From Mesostigma viride (taxonomy: Eukaryota > Streptophyta > Mesostigmatophyceae > Mesostigmatales > Mesostigmataceae), in assembly GCA_009746045.1 (NCBI GenBank), contig RPFO01001162.1:251001-315000 (forward strand): 64,000 nucleotides of DNA. Reading direction: 5' to 3'. Positions 1 through 10,730 of the stretch are shown here, in pieces. Both the position numbers and the translations under genes were made by a program. Under the pieces are notes generated by a model. It was given only the letters and a program-made list of their open reading frames with translations, was not told the DNA's origin and did not search any database. How positions within the stretch are numbered: the first letter of the stretch is position 1; every line of letters begins with the position of its first letter.

Positions 1-166
1 GTGGATCCCTTAAACTCAGTCACACAAGGCCTAGCATGGAAAATGACAGAGCCATCTGCTGCTTGCTTGTGCTTGCACACGAACTTAAGTCTTAGGTGCT
101 TGCTCCCATTGGGCTTACGCTCTAAGGGAGTGACTGGAGGTGTGTGGGTGGGACTACGTGGATCTG
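1..166 (-). pseudogene. Ty1/copia element A, start of reverse transcriptase (partial)
   Basis: Read on the minus strand, this piece encodes the beginning of a copia reverse transcriptase. It has an LRLKFV segment and a TEFKG segment that align with LKLKFV and NEFKG of the intact copia element at 22-25.7 kb. It is the continuation of the pol frame that stops at 1966: deleting 167-1965 joins the two parts in frame with no base lost or gained. The rest of the polymerase, RNase H and the 3' LTR lie beyond the left edge of the window. No stop codon interrupts these 55 codons. The element is disrupted by the insertion, so it cannot make a full polyprotein. Confidence 0.75.
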
Positions 167-425
167 GAATCGGTGTTCTCTGAACGTAGTTTCTTTATAA
201 CAGATGAGAATGAACGCCGCTATGTGAGTGGTACTACGGGACGGTGGGCCTTGGGCTGGACCGGTTCCATGAGTTAGAATTAGTTGGCCAGTTTTGTATG
301 GCCATTTCTAGTTCGTTAAGTTAAGTAGCAATTAAGTTACTGTTGCTGACGGCTCATGAGGCGAGCCCGGGCTGCGCCGCCCTAAAGTGCCATTTGCACG
401 ATGTTCTAGGTCTCTTTTTCTTGTC
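167..425 (-). repeat. Large split direct repeat, outer copy
   Basis: 259 bp, differing by eye in one base from the copy at 1549-1807. Its minus-strand ends (start GACAAGAAAAAGAG, end ACACCGATTC) resemble the ends of the 419 bp repeat of the second element (start GAGCAAAGAAAGAGG, end ACCCCGATT), which links the two loci as one family. Confidence 0.8.
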
Positions 426-1427
426 ATCGGATGTATGGGGTATGGGTATGGCGGATTACAAGAAATTTAATGCTGCCCTAATCGCGTCAGCCTATTTGGC
501 TGGCGGTGGCCGATTAGAGATGGCGCGTGACTGACATAGCTTGAACAGTCACGTGACTGTGAAAAAGAAATTAAAATTACCCTCGTCGGTTTTCTCCCCG
601 CAGCTGGGTTCTTGGCCGACGAGAGACTATAAAATACTTCGCGTTTGCCTGCGCGTGGCACCTGTACGGAACTCTGAAACCATGAGTAAGATTTCCGTGC
701 CACGCTGCAGTGCCTACCGCTTTGCTGCGGAATGTCGCAGCAGGGTTGCAGTTCCTGACTGCTGACTGCCGAAGGAAGGGTGGTCGGGTTACTTCTAGTG
801 GGCACTGTGATGGACGACAAATCTGTCGGCCCTCGCGAAAGTAGAAAAATATTTACCAGCATCCGCTCTTATGGGTGCGTGAGGTCTCGGGAATGTGGTG
901 GGGACGAATTCCGGAATTATGCAATATTTCGATTCAGACCGAGACTTAAGGGGCCAGTTTAACAGACGGACCTGGGCCGGGCAGGACCAAATATTTTGGC
1001 CGGCCCAGTTGCGCTTGCGCTTTATCGGCCGCTGGGGTGTGTGATGAGAGCCTGCTCATCAACTAAAACCTGAAATATGGAAAGTTACTCCCCCAGGTGA
1101 CAACGTTGACAGTAATCGAGATATGGTGGCATCGGGTGTCGTCCTACAAGTTGTCGTCACGTTAGGGCGGCACTGGCCTTTGAGGGAGGTCCGTGATCGT
1201 TAAACGAGGCGTCTTCTTCCTTGTCTTTGCGTGCACATTCAACACCCTCTTTTACTGGCCGAGGGTGGAAGGCTGGGGGGGCCCTGCGAAGGGTTATCGT
1301 GCATGAGGCTCGCTACAGCCGCCGGCGATTGTAATGGTCGTGACCGTTGCGGCAGGGCAGCCTCGAGAGCCACTGAGCGAAAGTGGTTGGCGGAGCTTTG
1401 GAGATAAAGCACCAGGAAAGGGGGGTT

Positions 1428-1551
1428 GGGTAACGAGAACTACAATCAATCATGAAATGGGTGCAGCGTGGCAGGCTCACTCATGGGTTCTGTAATTGCC
1501 CACTTATTGTTTTAATCAAATGTTGGTGGATTGGTAATAGTGGGAATAGAA
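1428..1551 (-). repeat. Small split direct repeat, inner copy
   Basis: 124 bp, matching 1842-1965 throughout. On the minus strand it shares the block ATTAAAACAATAAGTGG and its start (TTC..TCCCAC) with the 116 bp repeat at 11069-11184 and 11651-11766 of the second element. Confidence 0.8.
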
Positions 1552-1807
1552 TCGGTGTTCTCTGAACGTAGTTTCTTTATAACAGATGAGAATGAACGCC
1601 GCTATGTGAGTGGTACTACGGGACGGTGGGCCTTGGGCTGGACCGGTTCCATGAGTTAGAATTAGTTGGCCAGTTTTGTATGGCCATTTCTAGTTCGTTA
1701 AGTTAAGTAGCAATTAAGTTACTGTTGCTGACGGCTCATGAGGCGAGCCCGGGCTACGCCGCCCTAAAGTGCCATTTGCACGATGTTCTAGGTCTCTTTT
1801 TCTTGTC
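1549..1807 (-). repeat. Large split direct repeat, inner copy
   Basis: Second copy of the 259 bp repeat. It abuts the small repeat at 1428-1551 (they share about three bases) and is separated from the small repeat at 1842-1965 by a 34 bp pyrimidine-rich spacer. Confidence 0.8.
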
Positions 1808-1841
1808 CCGCCCTCCCTCCCTCTTCTTGTGTTTGTTTCTA

Positions 1842-1965
1842 GGGTAACGAGAACTACAATCAATCATGAAATGGGTGCAGCGTGGCAGGCTCACTCATGG
1901 GTTCTGTAATTGCCCACTTATTGTTTTAATCAAATGTTGGTGGATTGGTAATAGTGGGAATAGAA
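1842..1965 (-). repeat. Small split direct repeat, terminal copy
   Basis: Forms the right end of the insertion. The adjoining base 1966 resumes the copia pol reading frame, so this edge is fixed to the base. Confidence 0.8.
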
Positions 1966-4267
1966 CCACCCATTCATCCATAGCCTTTCTAAAAGCTTCA
2001 ACCCACTTAGTGAAACCTTCCTGAGTTTGACAGTCCTGGACAATCTGCTCATAGGAGAGGGGAGACATTTTTGCAACATCATATTTTCCCAATCCAAATG
2101 CTTTAGGGTGCAGTTTCTGACTGTGCACCAAATCTGCCACACGTGGCTCGTGCCCAGGTGCATACTTTGGTGCAACAAATTTGACAGTGGCTGGCTGTGT
2201 GTCAACCAAAGTCTGGAGTGGTACCTGAAAATGATCAAGTGACACCCCACCCAGGCCCTGTACCTCAAGCCTATCACAAGAGATGGTGACACCTGGGTAA
2301 GAAATAAATGGATCACCCAACAAAGCATTTCCTGTGTATCCTTCCAGTACCTGAAAAGGTGTGGGGATACCAAGAATGTTTAAGGTAACCTGACCTTTAA
2401 CAGTCAAGCTAGCCTGCCCAGAGAAATCAGCCACCCGTTGCCAAGGGGAAGGCTCTAACTCTAGGTGTGGTACAGCCAATGCACTGATGATGCTAACCTG
2501 AGCTTGGGTGTCAACTGCGACTAGAGCTGGATTGTTGTCGCTGTGACCTGCCCTACTCACTTTGGCTGACCCTGCAGCAGTGTGAGCTTTGGCTCTATGC
2601 GCTGCTTGCAGTATGCGGACCGCTTCTGCTAGCCCATGTTTGGACACGGTAGGTATGGGTTGAGCTGGTACCGCTGAAGGTGTGCTGTCTTGCTGACCAC
2701 CTTCTTGGTTAGTGCCCTCATTGACAGGTGGTCTAACCTGCTGTGGCTGGCTAGGCTCACTGAGGGTGACCTGGGGTGCACATGTGTTGTGGCTATCACA
2801 CTCACCAGTGTGTGTTCCAAACAACCACTCACTGGGTACTCCAGATATACCAGGCAACTGTACTGAGCTGTCGACCATCAGCTCTTCCTCCTCTGCCACG
2901 TCTGACAGTGGAGTGTAATACAATTTAATCCTGTGAGGTGAGCACTTGTGCACATGCCCAGTGTCATTGTGTTTCACATGCACAGTCTTGCCTGTGCTGG
3001 AAAACTTAAGGATAGTGGCTGGGCCTAACCATGTCCCAACCTTCCCTAGCCCTGACTCCTTATAGAAGAGAACTGTGTCCCCTTCCTTGAAGGAGGGGCG
3101 TGGATGCTTGGCATCCTTGGCTGCCAATCTGCTGGCAGCGTGGGCACGCTGTGCATTGTACACAGCTAGTACCTCAGGTGGGTATATCCCAGCCTGTAAC
3201 CCATCTGGTGTGATAATACCATAGGGTGTCTGCAGGAGTGGTCGTCTATTGAGTATCTGGCATATCTTAGTAGCCCACAGTGCCCTATCAGCGTATGACC
3301 CACTGTCAGCTAACAGGTTCTCACCTTCTTTGGCTACCAAGGTTTTGATAGACCTAATTGCCCTCTCAATGATACCTTGTCTCTCATGATCTTCTAGCCC
3401 AGCCAGGTCTATAGCTTCACAGCCCTCTGCCCCAGCAAGGCAACTAAATTGCTGATCTAACAGCAGTGCTTCTACTGGGTAGTACCTGGCTTGTGCTATT
3501 AATATAGCTCTGTGCAACTGAGACTTGTCCATACCAGGGAGAGGTTCTATTGCTGTGTACCTGGACCATGCGTCCTTTAAAGCCAGATAGGGCTGTCCCT
3601 TAATATGGAACACATCCCCGACCACTCTGCCCTTGCACTTAGGTGGTGTAGCTACATGCCACTTGGGTGGTTTAGGTGCATACATTTGGCAGTGCTGACA
3701 GTGTTTTCTGATCAGCTGACATGCCTTCCTGAGTGCCGTACCTCCCAATGCAGCTGCTACCACCTCTGCACATGTCTCATGACCATACAGTAAGTGCAGT
3801 TGCAATGCCAGCTCCTCATAACTGATGTTACTAAGAGCTTGGGTCATGACCCTGGACACCTTGGGTATCAAGGAGGTGAACCTGGGTTCACTGTCAGAGG
3901 TTTCTGTGTAATACTTCAACACTTTGCCAACCTTGCTTACAGCCTTGACAGCTGAGCATGAAGGTGGAGAGTGAGAGGTAACAGAGTTAACTTGACATCC
4001 TGTCAACATCCTCCCATCCTGTGTCCCTGCCTGGGCAGTGGAGCTGGATATTGGGTGGTGTAGGGGACACGACTCATCATGACACGTGTGAGGGTGTGAG
4101 GACTTACATTTAGGGGGCTGCCACGGCTCCTTGGTGCACTTGGCGGGGTCCCCGTGAGGCGGTCCCAGGCACTTGTGGCAGAGCACCTCCAGGTGCGGCA
4201 GGTGCTCCTTGTGTTTGTGGCACTTGTCCTTGCTGTGTCCACGACGCCCACAACGCACACATTTCAC
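1966..4267 (-). CDS. Ty1/copia element A pol: zinc knuckle, integrase, protease-like, start of RT
   Basis: One open frame of about 766 codons up to the inserted element; the apparent last 24 codons beyond it belong to that insertion. In order: CCHC-type knuckle near residues 3-17 and further Cys/His clusters to about residue 70; integrase zinc site H158/H163/C190/C193; integrase catalytic triad D218, D271, E301 (in ERQGIIERAI); a basic C-terminal domain; a retropepsin-like segment with D586 in VDTQAQVSII and ALLGDPF at 648-654; then the start of RT ending at MDEWV. The protease follows integrase, opposite to the usual copia order, and its active site reads DTQ rather than DTG. The first codon shown is GTG within a longer open frame (from about 4330), so translation must enter from the gag frame. 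Confidence 0.75.
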
Positions 4268-4344
4268 ATCCTTCTTGGGGGTGGAGGACCCAGCCCCAGA
4301 AGACTTGTTAGCGTTCCCCCCTGGGGGGATGACCTACCCTTCCC

Positions 4345-4402
4345 CTTCCCCTGCCCCTTGCCCTTGCCCTTGCCCTTGCCCTTGCCCTTGCCCTTGCCCT
4401 TG
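4345..4402 (-). repeat. Hexanucleotide run encoding Lys-Gly repeats
   Basis: Tandem copies of a 6 bp unit (CCCTTG on plus) encode about ten Lys-Gly pairs in the gag frame of element A. A basic low-complexity tract beside the zinc knuckles is consistent with RNA binding. It is a likely site of length slippage. Confidence 0.8.
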
Positions 4403-4445
4403 CTCTTAACAAACTGACTCATAAGAGTCTTCACCTCCCCTAGCG

Positions 4446-5855
4446 TCACAGGACGCTTGTCCTTGGCCTTCCTGGCCTTACCCTCCTCATCTGATTCCTC
4501 CCCCCGGCCCGCTTGACAGCAGGGGGGGAAGAGGTAGAGGGGGGAGGGGCTGAGTCCTGACACAGTGGACCCAGGGCTAGCTTAACATAATCGAGAGCCT
4601 CTTTCATCGACTCCCAATGGGTGGCCAAGCCTGTGGTGATCATGGCAAAGGTGTTACGATCAAGGTTAAGCTTCTCGAGCAGGGAATGAACAAGCCACTT
4701 GTGATCTAGCTTGCTAACCTCGGGGTGGGCCTTCACTGCAAGTTCCCACTTCTTGATCTCTGCTACATAGTTCTGAGTTTCTACCTTATAGGTTTTCACC
4801 CAGTTAAACGCAGAGTACATGTCAACAGTGGTGGGAGCAGACAGCAGGTCATGCAGATCACGCAGAAAATTCTCCCATGGCTCCCTACCCTGTGTATCCT
4901 GCCACCTGGGATACCTTTGCTGATATATGGATACCAAGTGCTGGATGGAGGGATTGGATTGGTGGAAGAAATCACCCTGCATGAGTGCCCCAAACCAGTT
5001 CTTGATATTCAGCTCCTCCCTAGCGAGCTTGAGAGAGAGAAGAAGCTGAGCACCCTGCTGCCTAGTATACCCCTCTGGCAGCCCCCTCACCATAATCCTG
5101 TCAATTGGCCTATGCTCGTTATAGACTGGCCAATCCTGAGAGGGGAAGAGGGAGAGGGAGAAGAAGACCTGCCTGGGGATGTAGCAGCATTGGCAGTGTT
5201 GGGATGCTAGGTGAGACCTGTGAGGGCCTGCTACGCGTGGCTGGCTGCACTGGGGGGTTAGGTGCCTGCACAACATGTGCTGGTGAAGATGACATGTCCA
5301 TGCCCCCCTGCACACCCTGACTCTGTGCCTGCCTCTTGCGTGCCCTAGCTGCCTCCCATTGCTCAAAGGTAGGGGTGAGAGAAACATCACTATCCTCACT
5401 GCTAGATGAGCTTGTCTGCTGCACGTCCCCCCCCTGCTGGCTACCTGTCTGTACACGCAACCAAGTGGGGAGATACATACTTGCTTGCTGCATGCACACC
5501 CGGTGCAACGTCTGCACCATCTCCACCATCGTGGCCAGATTCACCCTGATCTTCTTGCCTCGCAGCAAGGTCTGCAGGGCGGGAGGAGTGCCTCGCACAT
5601 CCTCCTGGTCATCGGCTCAATCGAGGGTTGATCGAGCAAATGATAGATGATCGCACACAACAGGCTGGTGTGTTCAGCCAACCTGTCGTCCAGCCTCTCG
5701 CTGGCCACCCCTTGGATACCCTGGGCGCAGCGCTGGACTGCGCGCCAAAGGGTTGGCTCACGGAGTGAGACGACGTCATCCCCAGGGATGCGTGCCTCGG
5801 CTGTCTCCATGGCCACATCCTCCTCCCCTGGGGGAGATGGATGATCCCTTGCCAC
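4446..5855 (-). pseudogene. copia element A gag, central and C-terminal parts, frameshifted
   Basis: Three overlapping minus-strand frames (5855-5541, 5598-5119, about 5280-4446) read through as one Gag-like protein: a helical region around LWRAVQRCAQGIQG, an acidic Ser-rich linker, then a capsid-like region with WFGALMQGDFF, YPRWQDTQGREPWENFL and NWVKTYKVETQ. The frame changes mean that at least two indels have occurred or that the reading is not simple. The segment lies upstream of pol in the same orientation with zinc knuckles following, the usual place for gag. No significant family match can be claimed by eye; assignment rests on position and composition. Confidence 0.5.
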
Positions 5856-5990
5856 GGCCTGGGCCGTGGCAGGTCCCTTGCCGGCCCTGCCGGGGGCTTG
5901 GGACTGCGATGGGGGTGCCGAAGCACCCGCCTTCGCGGGGGGTGGGTGGTGATGGCGTTGGTGTTGTCGGCTGATGCCGACGGTGCCGAC

Positions 5991-7120
5991 TCAGCGGCGG
6001 GGTGTCGTGGGAGGCGGCTGGCGCTTGCCCTCCGCCCGCCTAGGGGTCGCTGCCGCTGTCGCTGTCGCTGCTGCTGTCGCTGTCGCTGTCGCTGCCACCA
6101 CTGGAGAAGACGGGGCGCCCACCGGTGCTGCAGTCTTGGATGCCGCGGCCGGCAAGGTCGCCGCCGACGCCGGGGGCGACACAGTTGCAGCCAGCTGCTG
6201 CGACGCAGTCGATGTCGCTGCCGAACCAGGGGATGCCGTCGCAGGTCCCCAGCCGACTGGCACGACAGGTGGCATCCTTGGCATCTCCTCGGCCGGCCGA
6301 GGTGGCTTGGCCACCACCGTGGCCGCTGCCACCTGGCGAGCCTCCGAATACATGTCGAGAGCAGTTACTCCTTGTCTCACGGCCAAGAAGTACAGCCGGA
6401 TCAGAATCGCAACCTGAACATGCGAAAAACGACAATGGACGTCCTCCGGGAGCTCGGCCGCCACCGCCTGAACCGCGAACTTGGTCAGGACGAAGCCGCC
6501 AGGGAGGGTACTCTGCTGGCGGAGTCGCCAGCCGTCGAAAGGCAAAAATTTGGTGCATTACGCACCGGGATCTTGAAGGGGAGCTGGCCCCAACCGTCAA
6601 CATAAACCTCACCTGCGTCCTGGGACGCAGGGGTCGGGTTCGCGCCGAGGCTCATGCCTGCCAGCGCCCTCCCGACAGAGGTGTTGCCAGACGATGACCT
6701 CGTCTGGCCGGAGGTCACCTCTCTCCTAGGAGAGGGTGAAGCCTCCCCCTCCTCCATAGAGGAGGAATCCTCTTCCACCTGTCGCCCTGGGGCGGGTGGC
6801 ATGAGGTGCGGGGCAACCTCGGACTCGTTGCGAGTCCCGGTGCCCCTGTTCCCCTGGGGGGCAGAATCCTCGGCATCGACAGCTTCACGCTGCCGGCGAG
6901 GGGTGTCCGCCACCACCATGCGGTAGGTGACATTTTCGTCACGCTCCCGCGGTGGGGAACTGCGAGGAGAAATTCTCCTCTGAGACGCCGTGAAAGGCAG
7001 TCTCGTGGTAATGGGGGGCTCCCGGTTAGTGGGAGGCCGACCCCGACCGTTTCCTGCCCCTCCCCGCTGAAGGGTGGGGCGGACATTGTTGTTCTTAGCA
7101 TCCGAGTTCTTCGGCGCCAT
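5991..7120 (-). pseudogene. copia element A first ORF / N-terminal Gag region, frameshifted
   Basis: Starts with ATG at 7120 (MAPKNSDAKNN) and runs 211 codons in a Pro/Arg/Ser-rich frame, then continues in another frame at 6545-5991, where a hydrophobic helical piece (QVAILIRLYFLAVRQG) is followed by an Ala-rich tail. It sits at the 5' end of element A, as the separate leading ORF does in copia copy C. The Ala-rich tail comes from GCT/GCC-type codon runs near 6050-6110. Function unknown; disordered composition and the frame break make a working protein unlikely. Confidence 0.4.
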
Positions 7121-7210
7121 GTCTAATCCAAGTTAGATAGTCTAGGAATTAATATTGGCCGGCGTTGATTCTGTAGGGAATTTTAATTGCAGCAAACAGA
7201 ATCGATTCTG

Positions 7211-7350
7211 ACCAATCACGTTCCTTAGTTAGTACATTTTGCGAGACCAATCACGTGCCTTAGTACATTTTGCGAGATTTGGCGAGCGAACGCCGGCCAA
7301 TCACGTTCCTTAGTACATTTCACGGAGTGCATTTCACGAAGTACATTTCA
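7211..7350. promoter_or_regulatory. Repeated CCAATCACG / TTAGTACATTT motifs, possible promoter of element A
   Basis: CCAATCACG occurs at about 7212, 7248 and 7298, each followed by a variant of CCTTAGTACATTTT and then GCGAG or a shortened form. The cluster lies just upstream of the first ORF of element A and about 75 bases before the plus-strand gene at 7427. Repeated CCAAT boxes suggest a promoter for one or both. I could not define an LTR for element A here, so the 5' LTR boundary remains open. Confidence 0.35.
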
Positions 7351-7426
7351 TGAAATGCCGAGGTAGCCATGTCTTCTTGCTAAGTTGCAAAATTGTGGCT
7401 GTTTGTGCGATTAGTGTCAAGGTCAG

Positions 7427-8106
7427 GTGCACATTGAGCTATCCGGACTAGTGGCCGACATGGCGGTCGAAACGGAAGGTGTGCTATGGCTTTGCTGGGA
7501 CATAATCGTGGCTATCTGCTTCCTGGCTTTCGGTATCATGGTGATGGGACACCATGGGAAGCGCAAGTTCGCAGCCATAGTGCTAAGCGGCAGCACCCAT
7601 GCCGGCAGCCTAGTGACCGACGAGACGTTCGACTGTAAGTGCGGCCACGAGTGCATGAAGCCCATTAGAATATCACATCTCCAGGCATTGCGAAGCGCCT
7701 GGTTTTCGCCCGGGCGGAAGCAAGAGGACAGGAAGGCGGCGATAAAGCAGCAGCTGCACCAGGGGGGGTACGACGCCATAACCACGATGTCGTCATCTAC
7801 TCGTCACAAGTTCGTTCATGGCGCTGGTTTTCGGTTCGTTCTCGACGGGGGAGTCAAGGATATGAACACAGGGTTTGTGACCCCTTTTCACTTTCGCGTT
7901 TGCGAGGCGGCCTTCAGGCACTGCGCCCCACGTTTAGCACTGCGCCCCACGATTAGCAACCACGTTTGGAACTCGTCGGACCACCTGTGAAACTAATCAC
8001 ATTTGATGATGTGCTGGCGGGCCTGAGCATCGCATGTGAGCATTACTTCGAGCAGGGCTCAACAAGCTCGATGCGCCAACTCAACCCGAAGAAGCCCTAA
8101 GCTGCG
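7427..8106 (+). pseudogene. Unidentified gene, 5' part; Cys-rich, possibly transposase-derived
   Basis: A 187-codon frame (start GTG-type, 7427) has a hydrophobic N-terminal stretch, then a C-x-C-x3-C motif (CKCGHEC), and ends near a VCEAAF motif. That spacing is seen at the N-terminus of several eukaryotic transposase-derived families; this is inference. The frame stops at 7990, but the next frame continues plausibly (LITFDDVLAGLSIACEHYFEQ) almost to a consensus donor site at 8107. The gene therefore seems to carry at least one frameshift. I do not recognise the protein. Confidence 0.35.
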
Positions 8107-8298
8107 GTAAGACATATATTTGTGTGGATGGCTCTTGATATCATGCTGAATTTCTAGTCTTCTCTAGGTGGACAGTTCATGTGCAGCCATACAGGTCATC
8201 CATGTGTGTTTTAACCATGTTGCATGTGCCACATATATTATGAGCAGTATTTACTAAGTGTGCTGGAGTCGTTGTTGCATGCTTGTTGTATTTCACAG
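8107..8298 (+). other. Candidate spliceosomal intron
   Basis: Donor GTAAGA at 8107 and acceptor TTTCACAG ending at 8298 enclose 192 bases with a T-rich interior and several in-frame stops. Protein-like frames adjoin both ends. A second possible acceptor (TTCTCTAG) lies near 8167. Confidence 0.5.
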
Positions 8299-9412
8299 GT
8301 TCACGCCTGCATGAACGCATCGTTGATACTAATGATTATTCATATTGCATGACTGTTCTATTGGGGACGCCGCGCTTGATGTCACAACGTGGCTGAAAGG
8401 GTGCATCCACCGCGACTTTGGCCGGTGGGTGAAATCGATGGACGCATTTCCGAAGAAGCCAGCCGCGGGCCACACCCATGGCGCGGGCGTGGGCGCGGGC
8501 GGGGGCGGGGGCGGGGGAGAAGGCGCGGGTGCGGGCGCGGGCGCCACCCAAGGCGCGGGCGCGGGCGCGGGCCCGGGCGGGGGCGGGGGCGGGGGCGCAG
8601 GCGCCGGCGCGGGTGCGGGCGCGGGCGCCACCGCCGACTTGGATGATGAGCCAGCAACCGAAGCCGAGAGGGAGAGGCACCGCTCTTCGAAGGTGTTCGA
8701 TCTCGAAGTGTTTTGGGGGCCGGATATGACCGTGTATGTCCGCTGGCGCCTAGCCGCATCGGAGACGTTGGTAAATGCACCGGTGAACAAGTGGCAGCCC
8801 ACAGGGCCTAATGGCGAGGCTTGTGACGGGGTCACGCCCATTGGGTACACCCTGCAGGGAGATCCTGTCTATGGGTGCCTCCTCATAGAGCGTGGCAAGG
8901 CCCCCAAAGGAAGTCCTGGTCTAGTGCCGCTTTTTGAATGGGACGAGGGCGGTGCCAGGAGATGTACCTGCGCTAGCCTTCACAGCCTTTTTCCCGACAT
9001 CGTCGCCGCTGAGAAGCAGCAGTTGCTGGACGGATGGATTGAGCAGGTGCCAAAGTCCGTGGAGGATGTGCGTGCCAACAACGAGAATCTGTTCGACATC
9101 ATGGAGCAAAAGCTCAAAGAGAAGCGTGAACTGCAAGCGAACAAGGCGGTACCCTTACCGCTGCGATCTGCAGGCGACCAGTCGGTTGCGCGGGCAACAC
9201 GAGCACTGAGGCTGCCCATAAAACAAGTCATCTCACACGTCGCTTGCCCTGCCCCGCGAGATTCAAGCGCAGATCAACCGCGCATGTGCGCCTGCTGCGC
9301 GAGGGAGCACATCAACGGCAACGCCCGCTTAATTGCGCACACTGATTTCCGGCAGGCACACCTTCAAGGTGAATGGAAGCCTCATACGACGCGGCGACCT
9401 ACTCGTTGTTAA
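8299..9412 (+). pseudogene. Unidentified gene, middle part with Gly/Ala-rich tract
   Basis: After the intron a short frame (SRLHERIVDTNDYSY) leads into a 355-codon frame from 8345 that needs a frame change near 8345. It encodes TTWLKGCIHRDFGRWV, a long Gly/Ala tract (about residues 45-95), then a folded-looking segment with VFWGPDMTVYVRWRLA, DPVYGCLLIERGKAP and CTCASLHSLFPDIV, and a Cys-rich end (RMCACCAREH). The reading then passes into the frame starting at 9333. A regulatory or chromatin-type protein is possible but unsupported. No family recognised. Confidence 0.3.
8478..8635 (+). repeat. GGCGCGGGC low-complexity tract
   Basis: About 160 bases of near-uninterrupted G/C with units of GGCGCGGGC. 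It is open in several frames on both strands, so overlapping ORFs here carry no weight. Confidence 0.85.
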
Positions 9413-10291
9413 GCGGCCAGCCGTCACCTGCGGGCAGGGAATGCCGTGGGTACCACACATGCTGGTGAAGGTCCTTGATCTGGAAGGCGATCGCACGGAG
9501 CGTGACAGCATTGTCGCCTCTCCGTACTACGCACCGTCGTGGACGGGCCAGTTTTCTAGAGTGACATTAGGTGGCGGCAGCGCAGGGATGATGGTCCCCA
9601 TTTCTGATGTACACCTCTGCAGCACTGGACAGTGGGCAGTACGGCAGAGGTGCACCAGCCTGAGCTGATCAGTACCGGCAAACTGTCAGCTGCCACGGTG
9701 GCGGCGTTGAAAGAGCACCCGCAGATTGACTTTGAGCATTACAAGACTGCCACCGCCGCCAGGGCAGCAGCAAAGGATGACTGCAATGCCTACTTTGCCG
9801 AGCATGCAGCACGTGCGCATATCGGGATGCGCCTGTGTGCCCTGTTTCCGGGGACAGCGAGGAAGAGGGAGCGCTTCCATGGCTGGGTCACTAAGGTTCA
9901 GGAAAGGGGAGGTCACCTGCTCATCAAGGCGATGTGGGCTGATGGGCAGTATGAGGACTATCATGCCCTGGCGGAGGTGACGCAGTTCGTGTGCGGCTGC
10001 CCACACCCAGTCGAGGCATTTGGCCGCGCTCGCTTCTTTCCACAGGAGGCTGGCACCGTGAACGCAGGTGATGGCACCCACATGGACGATGCCGTCCCTG
10101 CTGTGCACAGTGACAGTGAAGGCGGGGAGGAGGAGGAAGAGGGAGAGGAAGAGGGGAAGAAAGAGGGGGAGGAGGAGGGGGAGGAGGAGGGAGAGGGGGA
10201 GGGGAGGGGGAGGGAGAATGGGAGGGGGAGGGGGAGGAGGAACAGGGAGAGGGAGAGGGAGAGGAGGATGCGGAATGGGAGCCGGGGATGA
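9333..10291 (+). pseudogene. Unidentified gene, 3' part with Tudor/BAH-like stretches and acidic tail
   Basis: Two frames (9333-9668 and 9632-10291) read as one protein across a frame change near 9640. The first has RRGDLLVVKRP and MLVKVLDLEG followed by SPYYAPSWTGQ, the second HGWVTKVQERGGHLLIKAMWADGQYEDY, a beta-rich pattern reminiscent of Tudor or Agenet domains reading DNA- or histone-linked peptides. The C-terminus is a purine-rich tract (10112-10280) encoding Glu-rich then Arg-rich sequence. Similarity is by pattern only. Together with 7427-9412 this may be one decaying gene of about 2.8 kb. Confidence 0.3.
10112..10280 (+). repeat. GGAGGA/GGGAGA purine tract
   Basis: About 170 bases with almost only A and G on plus, translated as Glu-rich and then Arg/Gly-rich sequence. 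Triplex-prone mirror-repeat composition. Confidence 0.8.
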
Positions 10292-10730
10292 CTGGTAGAT
10301 GAGACGGTGCCATCTACCGGCGCATGGAATGAAGTGGTACACAAGTTTACTCATGCCTCATGGTTATCGGCAAGTAGAGCATGCACGCCTGGCCTAGTTG
10401 CATTTAAATCAATGAGTTGAGTTTGGAGAGGCTGCATTTTGCTTGGATGAAAAATGTGTTAGCATGGCCAAACTTTTATGGCTTGTAGCCAAATCCTCTT
10501 GGGGTATGCAGTGTACTAGCGGTGTGCAATTGCGATAGGATTCCTGTCTTGTAGCGATGTGGCCTCTCACCCTGCAGCCTGGTAGATGTGTTGGCATGCA
10601 GCCACCCATCATTGGTCATCCGATCTGGTGTGATTTGCATTTGCACACCTTGTATTAAGGCCATGATTTAATATTGTCTTGTTATTTTCAATGTGTATAT
10701 ATGCGAAAAGAGGCATAATATGCTCATATA
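10292..10730. other. No gene seen
   Basis: AT-richer sequence downstream of the broken gene. No ORF, repeat or RNA signal supported; may hold its 3' untranslated region. Confidence 0.4.

Larger units (their letters stand above)
167..1965 (-). mobile_element. Non-autonomous PAT/DIRS-like element with split direct repeats (copy 1)
   Basis: A 1799 bp insertion in the RT domain of copia element A. It contains two different direct repeats, a 259 bp repeat at 167-425 and 1549-1807, and a 124 bp repeat at 1428-1551 and 1842-1965. In minus-strand order they read small repeat, 34 bp spacer, large repeat, small repeat, about 1 kb interior, large repeat. A diverged relative with the same order sits at 11069-13038. 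Such split direct repeats, with no target duplication, are typical of PAT-like (DIRS superfamily) tyrosine-recombinase retroelements such as kangaroo and TOC1 of volvocine algae. The interior carries no recognisable recombinase or RT, so the copy is non-autonomous. Family assignment is inference from architecture. Confidence 0.6.

Noticed and set aside
5841..6605. Plus-strand Arg/Cys-rich 254-codon ORF
   Set aside because: Shadow of the Ala-rich minus-strand element A frame; GCC/GCT runs read as CGC/CTG-type codons on the other strand.
8329..8850. Minus-strand Pro/Ala-rich ORF opposite the Gly/Ala tract
   Set aside because: Product of GC-only repeats; stays open in several frames on both strands without independent support.
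9686..10354. Minus-strand Pro/Leu-rich ORF over the purine tract
   Set aside because: Complement of a GGAGGA run encoding the acidic tail on plus; low complexity only.
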